Of a DNA stretch of 64,000 nt, positions 54,220 to 62,270 are shown in pieces (within the stretch, counting starts at the first letter, position 1; every line of letters begins with the position of its first letter). Below the pieces are notes generated by a model that ran no database searches, was not told the origin of the DNA, and saw only the letters and a program-made list of their open reading frames with translations. Both the position numbers and the translations under genes were made by a program. This DNA comes from CAYLLN01 sp033762315 (GTDB lineage Bacteria; Planctomycetota; Planctomycetia; Pirellulales; Pirellulaceae), in assembly GCA_033762315.1 (NCBI GenBank), contig JANRLS010000238.1:20454-84453 (forward strand). The letters are read 5' to 3'.

Positions 54220-55110
54220 ATGGCTGCTCTGCAAGTGTCGGCTCGACCAATCAGCCCACCCGCGCCCGCGCGGAAGGTGCAGGCCGCGCTTGGCGACTGG
54301 CGGCTAGTAAGCCTGATCGGCGAGGGGCGCTGGACGCGGGTATTTCGGGCAGAACCCGCAAGCAGCGCTCCAGGGCAAGCCAGCGACTATGCGATCAAGA
54401 CGCTGTGCGCCAATTCGCGCGCGCCGATTGGCCGGGCGATCCTGCGGCGCGAGGCGCTGGTCTGCCGTGAGGTGCGGCATCCGCAGCTAACGGCCCTGCT
54501 GGCCGATCACGCGACCGATGCCCAGCCACACCTGGTTCTGCCCTATTTGGAGGGCCTCACGCTGCGCAAACTCACCCCGGCGCGAATCGCCGGGACCGCG
54601 ACGGCCCTCTGGATCGCGCGGCAAGCTGCCGAGGCGCTGGCGGCATTGCACGATGCCGGTTGGCTGCATGGCGACGTGCGCCCCGAGAACGTCCGCGTTT
54701 CGTCGCGCGGGCAGGCAACGCTTACCGACCTGGGGCTGGCCCGCCGCATTGACACGCCGGAGTGCGCGGCCGATCCCACCGCCTGGACCGACTGGCGCTA
54801 CACCGCGCCCGAAGCCTTTGCCAGCCGCGGTCGCCTTGCGCCAGCTAGCGACATTTATAGCCTGGGGATCGTGCTGTTCGAGTTGCTCACCGGTCGGCCC
54901 CCTTTCGACGGACCCTCGCTGAAAGACCTCGCGAAAATGCAGCAATCCGCCGCGCCCCCCAGCGCACGCGACCTGCGGCCGGAGCTGTCGCGAGAAGTCG
55001 CCGAGCTCCTCGGCCGCCTGCTGGCCAAAGAGCCGCTGCGCCGGCCAAGCGGAGCGGAGCTGGTGCGCTCGCTCGCGGAGCTGGAGATTGCGGAGCTGGC
55101 GGCGGTCTGA
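54220..55110 (+). CDS. Small Ser/Thr protein kinase
   Basis: The 296-residue product is essentially one kinase domain without a membrane helix. Glycine loop IGEGRWTRVF (about 34-43), lysine in YAIKTL, catalytic loop WLHGDVRPENVRVS (HGD in place of HRD, around residue 150), DLG for DFG, and APE in YTAPEAFAS are all present. DIYSLGIVLFELLTGRPPF and LLAKEPLRRPSGAEL complete the fold. It is probably active and cytoplasmic. It ends 20 bp before the sulfotransferase gene, so they are likely co-transcribed; a regulatory link is only inference. The start at 54220 is an ATG without a strong ribosome site, so an alternative start is possible. Confidence 0.88.
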   Translation: MAALQVSARPISPPAPARKVQAALGDWRLVSLIGEGRWTRVFRAEPASSAPGQASDYAIKTLCANSRAPIGRAILRREALVCREVRHPQLTALLADHATDAQPHLVLPYLEGLTLRKLTPARIAGTATALWIARQAAEALAALHDAGWLHGDVRPENVRVSSRGQATLTDLGLARRIDTPECAADPTAWTDWRYTAPEAFASRGRLAPASDIYSLGIVLFELLTGRPPFDGPSLKDLAKMQQSAAPPSARDLRPELSREVAELLGRLLAKEPLRRPSGAELVRSLAELEIAELAAV

Positions 55111-55130
55111 GATCGTAAGCCCATACAACC

Positions 55131-55973
55131 ATGCTTACGATCTTCACCCTGGCCAGCGGCCGCAGCGGCACACACTTCTTGTACGAGCTGTTCCGCCGCA
55201 ACGCCGCCGACTGCGCGGCTCGGCATGAGCCCTACGTCTGGAATCCGTCGATGTTCGGCCGGCCGATCTATGACCGGGCCGTGGGCGATCTGGCAGCGGT
55301 ACGGCGGCTGGCCGAGCGGAAGGCGCGCGTCATCGAGCGGTGCGGACGAGGCACATATGTCGAAACGAGCCACGCTTTTCTAAAGTCGTGGTCCGACGCG
55401 GCCGTGCAACTGCTGCCCAATATGAAGCTGGTGCATTTGGTCCGCGATCCGCTCAAGGTGGCCCGGAGCGAGGCCAATCGAGAGGAGTTCTGCCACTGGC
55501 TGCATTTGCCGCTGCGGAATTATCGCGGGGGCGACGGCCGCCGGTATTTCCGCTGGTCCCTGACCGGCCTGGAGCCGATCTATGGGCATTTCGACCTCGC
55601 CCGGCTCTCGCACTTTCAGCGGTACGCGATTCAGTGGATCGAAATCGAGAACCGGGCCCGGCAATTCCTGGCTCGGTTCAGCAAACAGGCCGAGTGCCTC
55701 ACGCTCCATTCGCCAGCCGATCTGAACAACGAGCGGCGAGTAAGTGAAATGTTCGACTTTCTGGGCGTGAAGCTGCGCCGCCCGCGGTTGACCCTCGCCG
55801 GCAGCCACAACCCGAACCCGCGCCCCACCATCGTTTCGGAGGCTGATTGCCAGCAATTCGCCGAGATTGTCGCCGCGCTGCCGGCCAGTTACCTCGAAAT
55901 TTTCCGCCACGAACCGTATGCCGGCTGGCCGTGGGCTGGGCAGCTTCGCGTGGCGCAGGCCGGGGCAAAGTGA
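55131..55973 (+). CDS. Sulfotransferase
   Basis: The 280-residue protein binds the sulfate donor PAPS: the 5'-phosphosulfate loop is LASGRSGTHFLYELF at the N-terminus, and the 3'-phosphate segment is LVHLVRDPLKVARSEANRE near residue 105. The usual helices follow, with FDFLGVKLRRP near the end. It should move a sulfo group to a carbohydrate or another acceptor; planctomycetes have many enzymes for making and degrading sulfated polysaccharides. The acceptor is unknown. Its ATG is 20 bp after the kinase stop. A strong hairpin with a T-rich tail follows 44 bp after its own stop, so kinase and sulfotransferase form a two-gene unit. Confidence 0.88.
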   Translation: MLTIFTLASGRSGTHFLYELFRRNAADCAARHEPYVWNPSMFGRPIYDRAVGDLAAVRRLAERKARVIERCGRGTYVETSHAFLKSWSDAAVQLLPNMKLVHLVRDPLKVARSEANREEFCHWLHLPLRNYRGGDGRRYFRWSLTGLEPIYGHFDLARLSHFQRYAIQWIEIENRARQFLARFSKQAECLTLHSPADLNNERRVSEMFDFLGVKLRRPRLTLAGSHNPNPRPTIVSEADCQQFAEIVAALPASYLEIFRHEPYAGWPWAGQLRVAQAGAK

Positions 55974-56016
55974 GGAGCGTTCACTGTTTTGCTAGAATCG
56001 CGCTTCACGAGGCACT

Positions 56017-56050
56017 CCGGGAGCTGTTAGCTCCCGGCTATTTTGTTTTT
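56017..56050 (+). terminator. Intrinsic terminator after the sulfotransferase gene
   Basis: CCGGGAGCT (56017-56025) and AGCTCCCGG (56029-56037) form a 9-bp stem, followed by CTATTTTGTTTTT. It lies between the sulfotransferase stop and the ThuA-like start. The same stem sequence is found at 12946-12967. Confidence 0.7.
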
Positions 56051-56062
56051 GGAGATTCTCGC

Positions 56063-56845
56063 ATGTCCCATTCGCTGCGCGTCACGATCTGGAACGAGTA
56101 CCTCCACGAGCTCACCAGCGACGCGGTTCGCAAGCTGTATCCAGCCGGCATGCACGCGGTGCTTTCCGAGGCGATCTCGCGCGAGCTAGGCGCGGAGGTG
56201 CAAATTCGCGTCGCCACGCTCGACCAGCCCGAGCATGGCCTGACCTATGAAGCGCTGGCCGAAACCGACGTCCTCACCTGGTGGGGGCATGCTGGCCACG
56301 ACCGGGTCGAGGACGATGTAGTCGGCCGCGTGCAGCATCGCGTGCTAGAAGGGATGGGCCTCGTCTGCCTGCACTCCGCCCACAACTCCAAAATCTTCAA
56401 GCGGCTGATGGGGACCAGTTGCATGCTCCGCTGGCGCGAGGCAGCCGAGAGGGAGCGGGTGTGGATTGTTGATCCGGGACATCCGATTGCCGCGGGGCTG
56501 ACGGACGAGTTTTTTGATATCGAGCACAGCGAGATGTATGGCGAGCATTTCGACGTGCCGGCACCCGACGAGCTATTCGCCATCAGTTGGTTCGAAGGGG
56601 GCGAAGTCTTCCGCAGCGGCTGCACCTGGCGGCGCGGCAAAGGCAAGGTCGTCTATTTCAGCCCCGGCCACGAGACGTTTCCCATCTATCACCACCCCAC
56701 CGTCCAGCGAATCATCGCCAATGCCGTCCGCTGGGCCGCTCCCAGCGGCGGGCTGTATCTGGGGAAAGGGCGGAATATCCCCCAGCCCCTCAGCCCGATC
56801 GCGGCCGAGCACGTGGTCGATGAGAGTTTGCACAAGGCGAAGTGA
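56063..56845 (+). CDS. ThuA-like domain protein
   Basis: The 260-residue product is a ThuA-like protein with a glutamine-amidotransferase-type fold: ALAETDVLTWWGHAGHDRV, LEGMGLVCLHSAHNSKIFKR, DPGHPIAAGLTDEFF, EHSEMYGEHFDVP and GKGKVVYFSPGHETFPIYHH. ThuA was described in trehalose utilisation in rhizobia; the reaction is not settled, and in planctomycetes the family often accompanies sugar dehydrogenases. No signal peptide is visible, so it is cytoplasmic. The ATG at 56063 follows TTTTTGGAG with good spacing and is clearly the start. It directly abuts the ABC exporter gene on the opposite strand (stops at 56845 and 56846). Confidence 0.9.
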   Translation: MSHSLRVTIWNEYLHELTSDAVRKLYPAGMHAVLSEAISRELGAEVQIRVATLDQPEHGLTYEALAETDVLTWWGHAGHDRVEDDVVGRVQHRVLEGMGLVCLHSAHNSKIFKRLMGTSCMLRWREAAERERVWIVDPGHPIAAGLTDEFFDIEHSEMYGEHFDVPAPDELFAISWFEGGEVFRSGCTWRRGKGKVVYFSPGHETFPIYHHPTVQRIIANAVRWAAPSGGLYLGKGRNIPQPLSPIAAEHVVDESLHKAK

Positions 56846-58735
56846 CTACGGTCCAGCTCCTGCCAACTGCGACCGCGCCGCGTGTCGATAGTGCCCTTCG
56901 GCTGCAAGCAATTCGGCATGGGTGCCAAGCTGGGCAATCCGGCCTTGGTCGAGCACGATGACGCGGTCGCATTGGCGTAGCGTGCTCAGGCGATGGGCGA
57001 TGACGAGCGTCGTGCGGCCCTGCATGGCCTGGTCCATCGCGGCCAGGATTTCGTGTTCGGTGTGCGGGTCGATGGCAGCGGCGGGGTCGTCGAGCAGCAA
57101 AATCGCCGGATCGAGCAGCACCGCCCGAGCGATCGCCAGCCGTTGTCGCTGGCCGCCGGAAAGGTCGAGCCCCCCTTCGCCGAGCACCGTGTCGTAGCCG
57201 TGCGGTAGCGGCGCGATAAACTCGTGGGCGGCGGCGATCTTCGCCGCCCGCTCGACCTGGGCGACGGTCGCATCCGGATGACCAAAGGCGATGTTCGCCG
57301 CCACGGTGTTACTGAAGAGAAACGATTCCTGAAATACGAGGCCGATGTTCCGCCGCAAGTCATCGAGATCGAGGTCGCGGAGATCGTGGCCATCGAGGCG
57401 AATCGCCCCCTGGGTCGGGTCGTAAAACCGGCACAAGAGGGAAAGGAGCGAGCTTTTGCCCGCGCCGGTCGCCCCGAGAATCGCCACCTTCTGTCCCGGC
57501 TCGATGGTGAAGGTCACATCGCGCAGCACCGGGTTGCCCGGCGTGTACTCGAACCAAACGTGATCGAATTCGATTCGGCCCAACAAAGCCGCGACCAGGG
57601 GTCGCGGTTCATTCGCGGACCGCGACCACTGGTCGCGGCTTTGCAGTTTCACCGCTCCTGGTTTGCTTTCAATCGTGATCGGCGTATCGAGAATCTCGAA
57701 GACGCGCCGCGCGCCAGAGAGGCTTTGCTGCACGCTGTTGGCGATGTTCGTCAAATTGGCCACCTGGCTGGAAAACTGCTGCAATAGGCCGGCGAACACC
57801 ACCAGCCCGCTACCGAGCGCGAGCTTGTCCTGGGTGACGAGCCATCCGCCATAGGCCAGCAAAATGACGAGATTGATCTGCGTCATGTAGCCGATGGTGG
57901 GGCCGAAGATGCTGACTCGCCAGAAGATGCCTTGCTGCTGGTCCTGCACGGCTCGATTGTCGGCGGCAAAGCGGGCGATTTCCTCCCGCTCGCGGCCAAA
58001 GCCTTTGATGACCTGCACCCCCTGAATGCTCTCGGCCAGTCGCAAGATGACTCGATCCACCAATTCGCGGTTGTGATCGTAGAGCGGCCGGACCATCCGC
58101 GAAAAAATGACCGTCACCAGCCACATGAGGGGCGTCGTGGCGAGGCACGCGAGGGTGAGCGTGACGTTCAAACTCAGCATGTAGGCGAGATAGCAAAGCA
58201 GCGACACCGCGAGCAGCACGAGCTGAATCAGCACGCCATCGATGAAAGCCCGCGTGCTTTGCACATCCGCCGTCACCCGGTTGATGATCGAGCCGGTGGC
58301 GTTGGCATCGAAAAAACGAAACGACAGCCGCTGCAGTTTGTCATACACGCGACTGCGTAGCTCTGGCACGATGCGGGTATGGATCAGCCTGCCGGCAGTG
58401 AGGGCGTACGCATAGTTGAGTCCGCCGCGAAACAGTTCGCAAACGAGCACCAGCCCCGCGACGAGAGCCACTTGCCCCATCGGCGGCCATGATTTGGGAG
58501 GCGCAAGACCCCACGGCGCGGGGGGGAGCGGATGGCTCGGCTGGACCAGCGCGTGAACCAAGTCGATGCCGTAACCTGTTATTCGCAAGGTGGTTATGGC
58601 GAGAACGAGCAGCGCGCCCTGCATCACCAGCAAGCGCAGGCAGCCCCATTTGTAGTTCCAGCCCAGGCCGAGCATGCGGCGAACAAGGGCCCAGTTCGAA
58701 GGCTGGGGGAAAGCGACCTGGGGAGATGAATCCAA
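56846..58735 (-). CDS. ABC exporter, fused membrane and ATPase domains
   Basis: The 629-residue protein has a six-helix membrane domain (ALLVLAITTLRITGYGIDLV, LLAVSLLCYLAYMLSLNVTL, INLVILLAYGGWLV) and an ATPase domain. The latter has Walker A GATGAGKSSLLSLL, signature LSGGQRQRLAI, Walker B ILLLDDPAAAIDP and the switch His of IAHRLSTL. The residue after Walker B is Asp rather than the usual catalytic Glu, so one site may be weak, as in asymmetric exporters. It could carry lipids, peptides or drugs. The linker between the domains (QSRDQWSRSANEPRPLVAA) is encoded by a palindromic repeat. The start used is a TTG at 58735, chosen because the family sequence WALVRRMLGLGWNY begins soon after. ATG 58675 is an alternative. 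Confidence 0.9.
   Translation of the reverse strand: MDSSPQVAFPQPSNWALVRRMLGLGWNYKWGCLRLLVMQGALLVLAITTLRITGYGIDLVHALVQPSHPLPPAPWGLAPPKSWPPMGQVALVAGLVLVCELFRGGLNYAYALTAGRLIHTRIVPELRSRVYDKLQRLSFRFFDANATGSIINRVTADVQSTRAFIDGVLIQLVLLAVSLLCYLAYMLSLNVTLTLACLATTPLMWLVTVIFSRMVRPLYDHNRELVDRVILRLAESIQGVQVIKGFGREREEIARFAADNRAVQDQQQGIFWRVSIFGPTIGYMTQINLVILLAYGGWLVTQDKLALGSGLVVFAGLLQQFSSQVANLTNIANSVQQSLSGARRVFEILDTPITIESKPGAVKLQSRDQWSRSANEPRPLVAALLGRIEFDHVWFEYTPGNPVLRDVTFTIEPGQKVAILGATGAGKSSLLSLLCRFYDPTQGAIRLDGHDLRDLDLDDLRRNIGLVFQESFLFSNTVAANIAFGHPDATVAQVERAAKIAAAHEFIAPLPHGYDTVLGEGGLDLSGGQRQRLAIARAVLLDPAILLLDDPAAAIDPHTEHEILAAMDQAMQGRTTLVIAHRLSTLRQCDRVIVLDQGRIAQLGTHAELLAAEGHYRHAARSQLAGAGP
57585..57642. repeat. 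Nested palindromic repeat translated inside the ABC exporter
   Basis: Outer arms AAAGCCGCGACCA (57585-57597) and TGGTCGCGGCTTT (57630-57642) are perfect complements; inner arms GGTCGCGGT and ACCGCGACC add a second palindrome. The unit shares its outer arm exactly with 27372-27384 and its core with 9799-9829. It encodes about 19 residues between the membrane and ATPase domains without breaking the frame. Confidence 0.85.
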
Positions 58736-58944
58736 CGGCGGGAGGGTTGGGGGGAGGCTCTTGATGCCTTCAGTTTATCCACCGACTGCCGGCGGGCAAA
58801 TGACCGGTCCGGCCGCACTCGCCGTTGCCCGGTTTTCCCGCCGGGGCGTAAGATCATCGCTGCTTCTCTAGGTCTGCCGCGTGGGTCCGATTGTTTTTGC
58901 CGACCAGCCGGCCGACTCCCCAACAACTTTGCGAGGACACTTCG

Positions 58945-59382
58945 ATGGGAATGTTCAAGGAATTCAGGGAATTTGCGCTACGGGGAAATGTGGTGGATAT
59001 GGCGGTGGGGGTCATTATTGGGGGGGCCTTTGGAAAGATCGTGTCGTCGCTCGTTAACGATGTGTTGATGCCGCCATTGGCGCTGGCCATGCGGGGGGCG
59101 GATTTCTCCAAGTTCGGCAAGGCAATCGGCACGATCACCAAGGAAGTCACCGTCGATGGAGTCACCAAGCAGGTGTCGGAAGACGTCATGCTGAAGTACG
59201 GCAGCTTTTTTCAGGCGGTGCTCGACTTCACGATCATCGCCATCTGTTTGTTCTTCGTGATCAAAGCCATGAACATGGCCAAGGCCCGATTTGAAGAGAA
59301 GAAGGCCGAAGCTCCCCCCGAAGCGCCGCCCGATGTAAAGCTGCTCGCGGAAATTCGCGACCTGCTCAAGGCGCGGGGGTAA
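58945..59382 (+). CDS. mscL: Large-conductance mechanosensitive channel
   Basis: MscL opens under membrane tension and releases solutes during osmotic downshock. The 145-residue product is of normal length and reads MGMFKEFREFALRGNVVDMA, followed by the pore-lining first helix VGVIIGGAFGKIVSSLVNDV and the second helix DFTIIAICLFFVIKAMN. Its charged C-terminal helix (PDVKLLAEIRDLLK) is present. The ATG at 58945 follows GAGGACAC and matches the family start; an ATG 18 codons upstream is not family-like. Its last 17 bases overlap the convergent cyanophycinase-like gene. Confidence 0.97.
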   Translation: MGMFKEFREFALRGNVVDMAVGVIIGGAFGKIVSSLVNDVLMPPLALAMRGADFSKFGKAIGTITKEVTVDGVTKQVSEDVMLKYGSFFQAVLDFTIIAICLFFVIKAMNMAKARFEEKKAEAPPEAPPDVKLLAEIRDLLKARG

Positions 59383-60667
59383 CAACCGCCTTGCGCTGTG
59401 CAAGGTCGTACCGCTCGCCGGCGGCAATCGCGGTGTAGTCCTGCTCGCCGGCGGGGGGGCCGCTGCGATAGTCGTAAAAATGGACACGGCCGGGGCCCAG
59501 CACTTCGCCCGCCGAGCCGCGGACGACGAGCGCGGTTCCCTCGTCGATGCCAATGCCCAAGAGCTGTGGAAACCTCCGCATGACGCTGGTCATGTCGGGT
59601 TGGCGTTTCCGCTGGGTGAAGTGCTGGTCAATCGTCGCGCCCGGCAGAAAATTCAGCCCGCGCTCGTAACCCTCAGCCATCATGTCGGTGTTCCCCAGCA
59701 CGCTGCCGCGAACCATGTATTGCCCCAGAATCGTGGCCCCCGCGCTGCTGCCGCCGATGACGCCACCGCGGCGGAGCACGTCGTGAAATTGCGTCTCGGC
59801 GCTCGTCGCGGCATAGGCGTCGATGAAGCGCCAGTGCCGGCCGCCGCCGAACCAGACTCCCTTTGCTTCGGCGAGCGCCGCGTTGAATTCGGGCGACTCT
59901 ACCTCGGATTTGGTCCGCTGCTTGAGGACGGTGACACGCTTCGCGCCAAGCTGCGTGAACATCCGCCCGGCGCCATCGCCCGGCGGCAGCATGTCGCCGG
60001 AGGCAGTCGGCAACACGACGATGGGCGCATCCGGCCCGCCAGCCAGCTCGATGAACTTTTCGACGACCGCCTTCGGCATCCCGCCGCCGCCGACAATCAC
60101 CAGCGAGCCGTTTTCGACCTTGCTTTCCGGCAGCTTGGCGGGCGGAAACTCCGGCAGCGCGCGGTCGATAGCGGCCCGGCGGAGCATCGTCAGGTCGTGC
60201 CACTCGCCGGCCGAGATCGTGATTTCGCGCGCCGGACGAGTCGCCGATTTGGCCAGAACGAAGCGCACCGAACCTTCGCCCAGCACTTCCAGCCGACGCC
60301 CCCGGACTACCAGCACCGCGCCCTCTTCCACCGCGATGCCAAGTTGCCCTGGCATTTTGGCGAAAGCGGCGGCCAGTGACTCGCGGGCTTCCTGGCTGCC
60401 GCGAACGACCATCGCCCCCGGCAGGATCGGGGCACAGTCTTCGGGCAGCACGACGACCTTGGAATCGGGTCTGGCCGCGCGATCGAGGGCCAGCTTTCGC
60501 AATTCGTCCGAGGGCTCGCGGCCGCAAATGACTAGCGGCTGATCAAGCCCAGCCGGGTCGATCCAAGAAATGCCTGAAGGAAACGTCGGCTCGGCGGCAT
60601 GTGCTACCGCGCCGAGCAAGCCAAACAACAACACGATCCGGCCGCGAATTACGAATCGCCCATTCAT
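59366..60667 (-). CDS. Cyanophycinase-like S51 peptidase, exported
   Basis: The 433-residue product has a signal peptide (GRIVLLFGLLGAVAHAAE). An N-terminal part of about 160 residues (PLVICGREPSDELRKLAL) precedes the main domain. That domain has GSLVIVGGGGMPKAVVEKFI, PIVVLPTASGD, AKGVWFGGGRHWRFIDAY and the nucleophile GGSSAGATILGQYMV (Ser of GSSAG), followed by GLNFLPGATIDQHFTQR. Cyanophycinases and related S51 peptidases cleave beta-aspartyl or dipeptide links, here probably outside the cytoplasm. The N-terminal region may be a degenerate copy of the same fold, since it carries a similar VLPED patch. Its start overlaps the stop of the macro-domain gene by four bases. The last 17 bases overlap mscL. 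Confidence 0.87.
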   Translation of the reverse strand: MNGRFVIRGRIVLLFGLLGAVAHAAEPTFPSGISWIDPAGLDQPLVICGREPSDELRKLALDRAARPDSKVVVLPEDCAPILPGAMVVRGSQEARESLAAAFAKMPGQLGIAVEEGAVLVVRGRRLEVLGEGSVRFVLAKSATRPAREITISAGEWHDLTMLRRAAIDRALPEFPPAKLPESKVENGSLVIVGGGGMPKAVVEKFIELAGGPDAPIVVLPTASGDMLPPGDGAGRMFTQLGAKRVTVLKQRTKSEVESPEFNAALAEAKGVWFGGGRHWRFIDAYAATSAETQFHDVLRRGGVIGGSSAGATILGQYMVRGSVLGNTDMMAEGYERGLNFLPGATIDQHFTQRKRQPDMTSVMRRFPQLLGIGIDEGTALVVRGSAGEVLGPGRVHFYDYRSGPPAGEQDYTAIAAGERYDLAQRKAVVTPAP

Positions 60668-61209
60668 GTTTTCCTCTGCAAATCGCCCAGCGCCTGCTTG
60701 AACGCGGCTAGTGCCGGAGCGTCAAACAGGATAAACCGGACGAGGGCCGGCCGCTGCTCTATTTTGAGAAATTCGGCCGTCGTTCGCAGGGCGATTCTGG
60801 CCGCCTCGTCGAGCGGATAGCCGTAAGCCCCGGTGCTGAGGGCGGGGAAGGCGACGCTTTGGCAACGCTGCTCGGCCGCAAGCTCCAGCGAACGCCGAAA
60901 AGCTCTCGCCAGCAATTCCGCCTCGCCGCGCGTGCCGCCGTACCAGACCGGCCCGACCGCATGGATCACGAACTTGGCCGTCAGATTTCCCGCGCCGCTG
61001 ATTACGGCCGATCCGGTCGGACAGCCGTCGGGATAGCGCTCGTCGGTCTCCTGCATGATTGCCGGCCCGCCGCGGCAATGAATGGCCCCATCCACGCCGC
61101 CGCCCCCCATCAGCCGATGATTGGCGGCATTCACAATCGCATCGACCGCCTCGCGCGCAATATCCCCTTGAACCAGTTCGATCACCGCCGCTTCGATTTG
61201 CCACCGCAT
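60664..61209 (-). CDS. Macro-domain protein (ADP-ribose/O-acetyl-ADP-ribose hydrolase type)
   Basis: The 181-residue protein is a single macro domain. It shows VIELVQGDIAREAVDAIVNAANHRLMGGGG (in pieces QGDI, VNAANHRLMGGGGVDGAIH), GSAVISGAGNLTAKFVIHAVGP, FPALSTGAYGYPLDEAARIAL and the C-terminal VRFILFD. The asparagines of NAAN and the glycine loop bind ADP-ribose. Such enzymes remove ADP-ribose from proteins or deacetylate O-acetyl-ADP-ribose, and so can reverse signals made from NAD. It is the first of two overlapping genes (with the cyanophycinase-like gene). No link to the TIR gene 51 kb away can be shown. Confidence 0.92.
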   Translation of the reverse strand: MRWQIEAAVIELVQGDIAREAVDAIVNAANHRLMGGGGVDGAIHCRGGPAIMQETDERYPDGCPTGSAVISGAGNLTAKFVIHAVGPVWYGGTRGEAELLARAFRRSLELAAEQRCQSVAFPALSTGAYGYPLDEAARIALRTTAEFLKIEQRPALVRFILFDAPALAAFKQALGDLQRKT

Positions 61210-61231
61210 GGCCGGTCCCCAGTTTGCACGC

Positions 61232-62227
61232 TCAGCTTTCGATGAACAGATTGGGCACGAAACAGAAAATCGGGATCAAGAGGGACAACCAGCCCAGCAC
61301 CGTGCGAAACCACCCCAGCGGAACGCTGTCGTCGCGCGTCGGCGGATGGCTGGTGCCCAGAGCAAAAACGAGAAACGCCATGAAGATCCAACTGGGGACC
61401 GTGAGATAAACGATGGCGACATAGCCCATATAGAGAAACGCGAGCAACATGAAGAGCCGCGCGATCCAATGGGCAGTCTTGCCGAACAGGGCATAGGTCA
61501 CATGGCCGCCGTCGAGCTGGCTGACGGGAAGCATGTTGAGTCCGGTCACGAGCAACCCGACCCAGCCCGCCATGTACCAGGCGTTCATCCCTTTCAGCGG
61601 GATGCCGACCTGCGGGTCGTATCTTCCAGGGTGTGCATAGTCGATCGCCATTCTCATGGCCAGCGGCGCTTGGAGGGCGATTTCTCCTTGCGATGGCGAA
61701 AAATCGAGCCGCGCGATGCCAATCCAAGCAATTGGAATCGCCACGACCAGTCCAGCGAGTGGTCCCGCCAGCCCAATATCGAAAATTTGCTTGCGGTTGG
61801 CGGTGTGCCCTTGCATCACGATCACCGCCCCCATGGTGCCAATCGGCGATAGGGGAAACGGCACGAAATAGGGGAGGCTCGCCCGCACGCGATAGAAGAG
61901 CGACGCCACGAAATGCCCCATCTCGTGCGTCAACAGAATCGCCAATACGCAGACCATATAGAGCACGCCGTTGTAGAAATTGGCGTAAATTGCTTGCCGC
62001 AATGGCAACAGGCTGGTCTGAAACAGGTATTCAACCGCCATGCCGTGGGTCGCCCCGGCGACGAACGTGCTCAAACAGGTGAGCAAAAAGAGGATCAACG
62101 GCAAGCGCACCCTTCTTCCCCGCCAAAAGTTCGGGGGGCCACTGGGAACGTGCGTCACGACCGGCGCGGTCACCGCTGACGGCTCGTAGGTGACCGCGTC
62201 GTCGGCATAAGGATTGGGAGCGCTCAT
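61232..62227 (-). CDS. Site-2-protease-type M50 membrane metalloprotease
   Basis: The 331-residue integral membrane protein has the zinc site HEMGH (about residues 100-104) in a helix (VLYMVCVLAILLTHEMGHFV) and the third ligand in LPVSQLDGGHV. Further helices follow: DIGLAGPLAGLVVAIPIAWI, AGWVGLLVTGLNML and WIARLFMLLAFLYMGYVAIV. Proteases of this group cleave membrane proteins within the bilayer, often anti-sigma factors. There is no PDZ domain. The N-terminal 40 residues are polar (SAPNPYADDAVTYEPSAV). It lies 22 bp upstream of the macro-domain gene on the same strand, so co-transcription with it is possible. Confidence 0.92.
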   Translation of the reverse strand: MSAPNPYADDAVTYEPSAVTAPVVTHVPSGPPNFWRGRRVRLPLILFLLTCLSTFVAGATHGMAVEYLFQTSLLPLRQAIYANFYNGVLYMVCVLAILLTHEMGHFVASLFYRVRASLPYFVPFPLSPIGTMGAVIVMQGHTANRKQIFDIGLAGPLAGLVVAIPIAWIGIARLDFSPSQGEIALQAPLAMRMAIDYAHPGRYDPQVGIPLKGMNAWYMAGWVGLLVTGLNMLPVSQLDGGHVTYALFGKTAHWIARLFMLLAFLYMGYVAIVYLTVPSWIFMAFLVFALGTSHPPTRDDSVPLGWFRTVLGWLSLLIPIFCFVPNLFIES

Positions 62228-62270
62228 GCTTTGAGCATAGCAAAGTCATGTCGCGGAGGGCGGGGGGACG

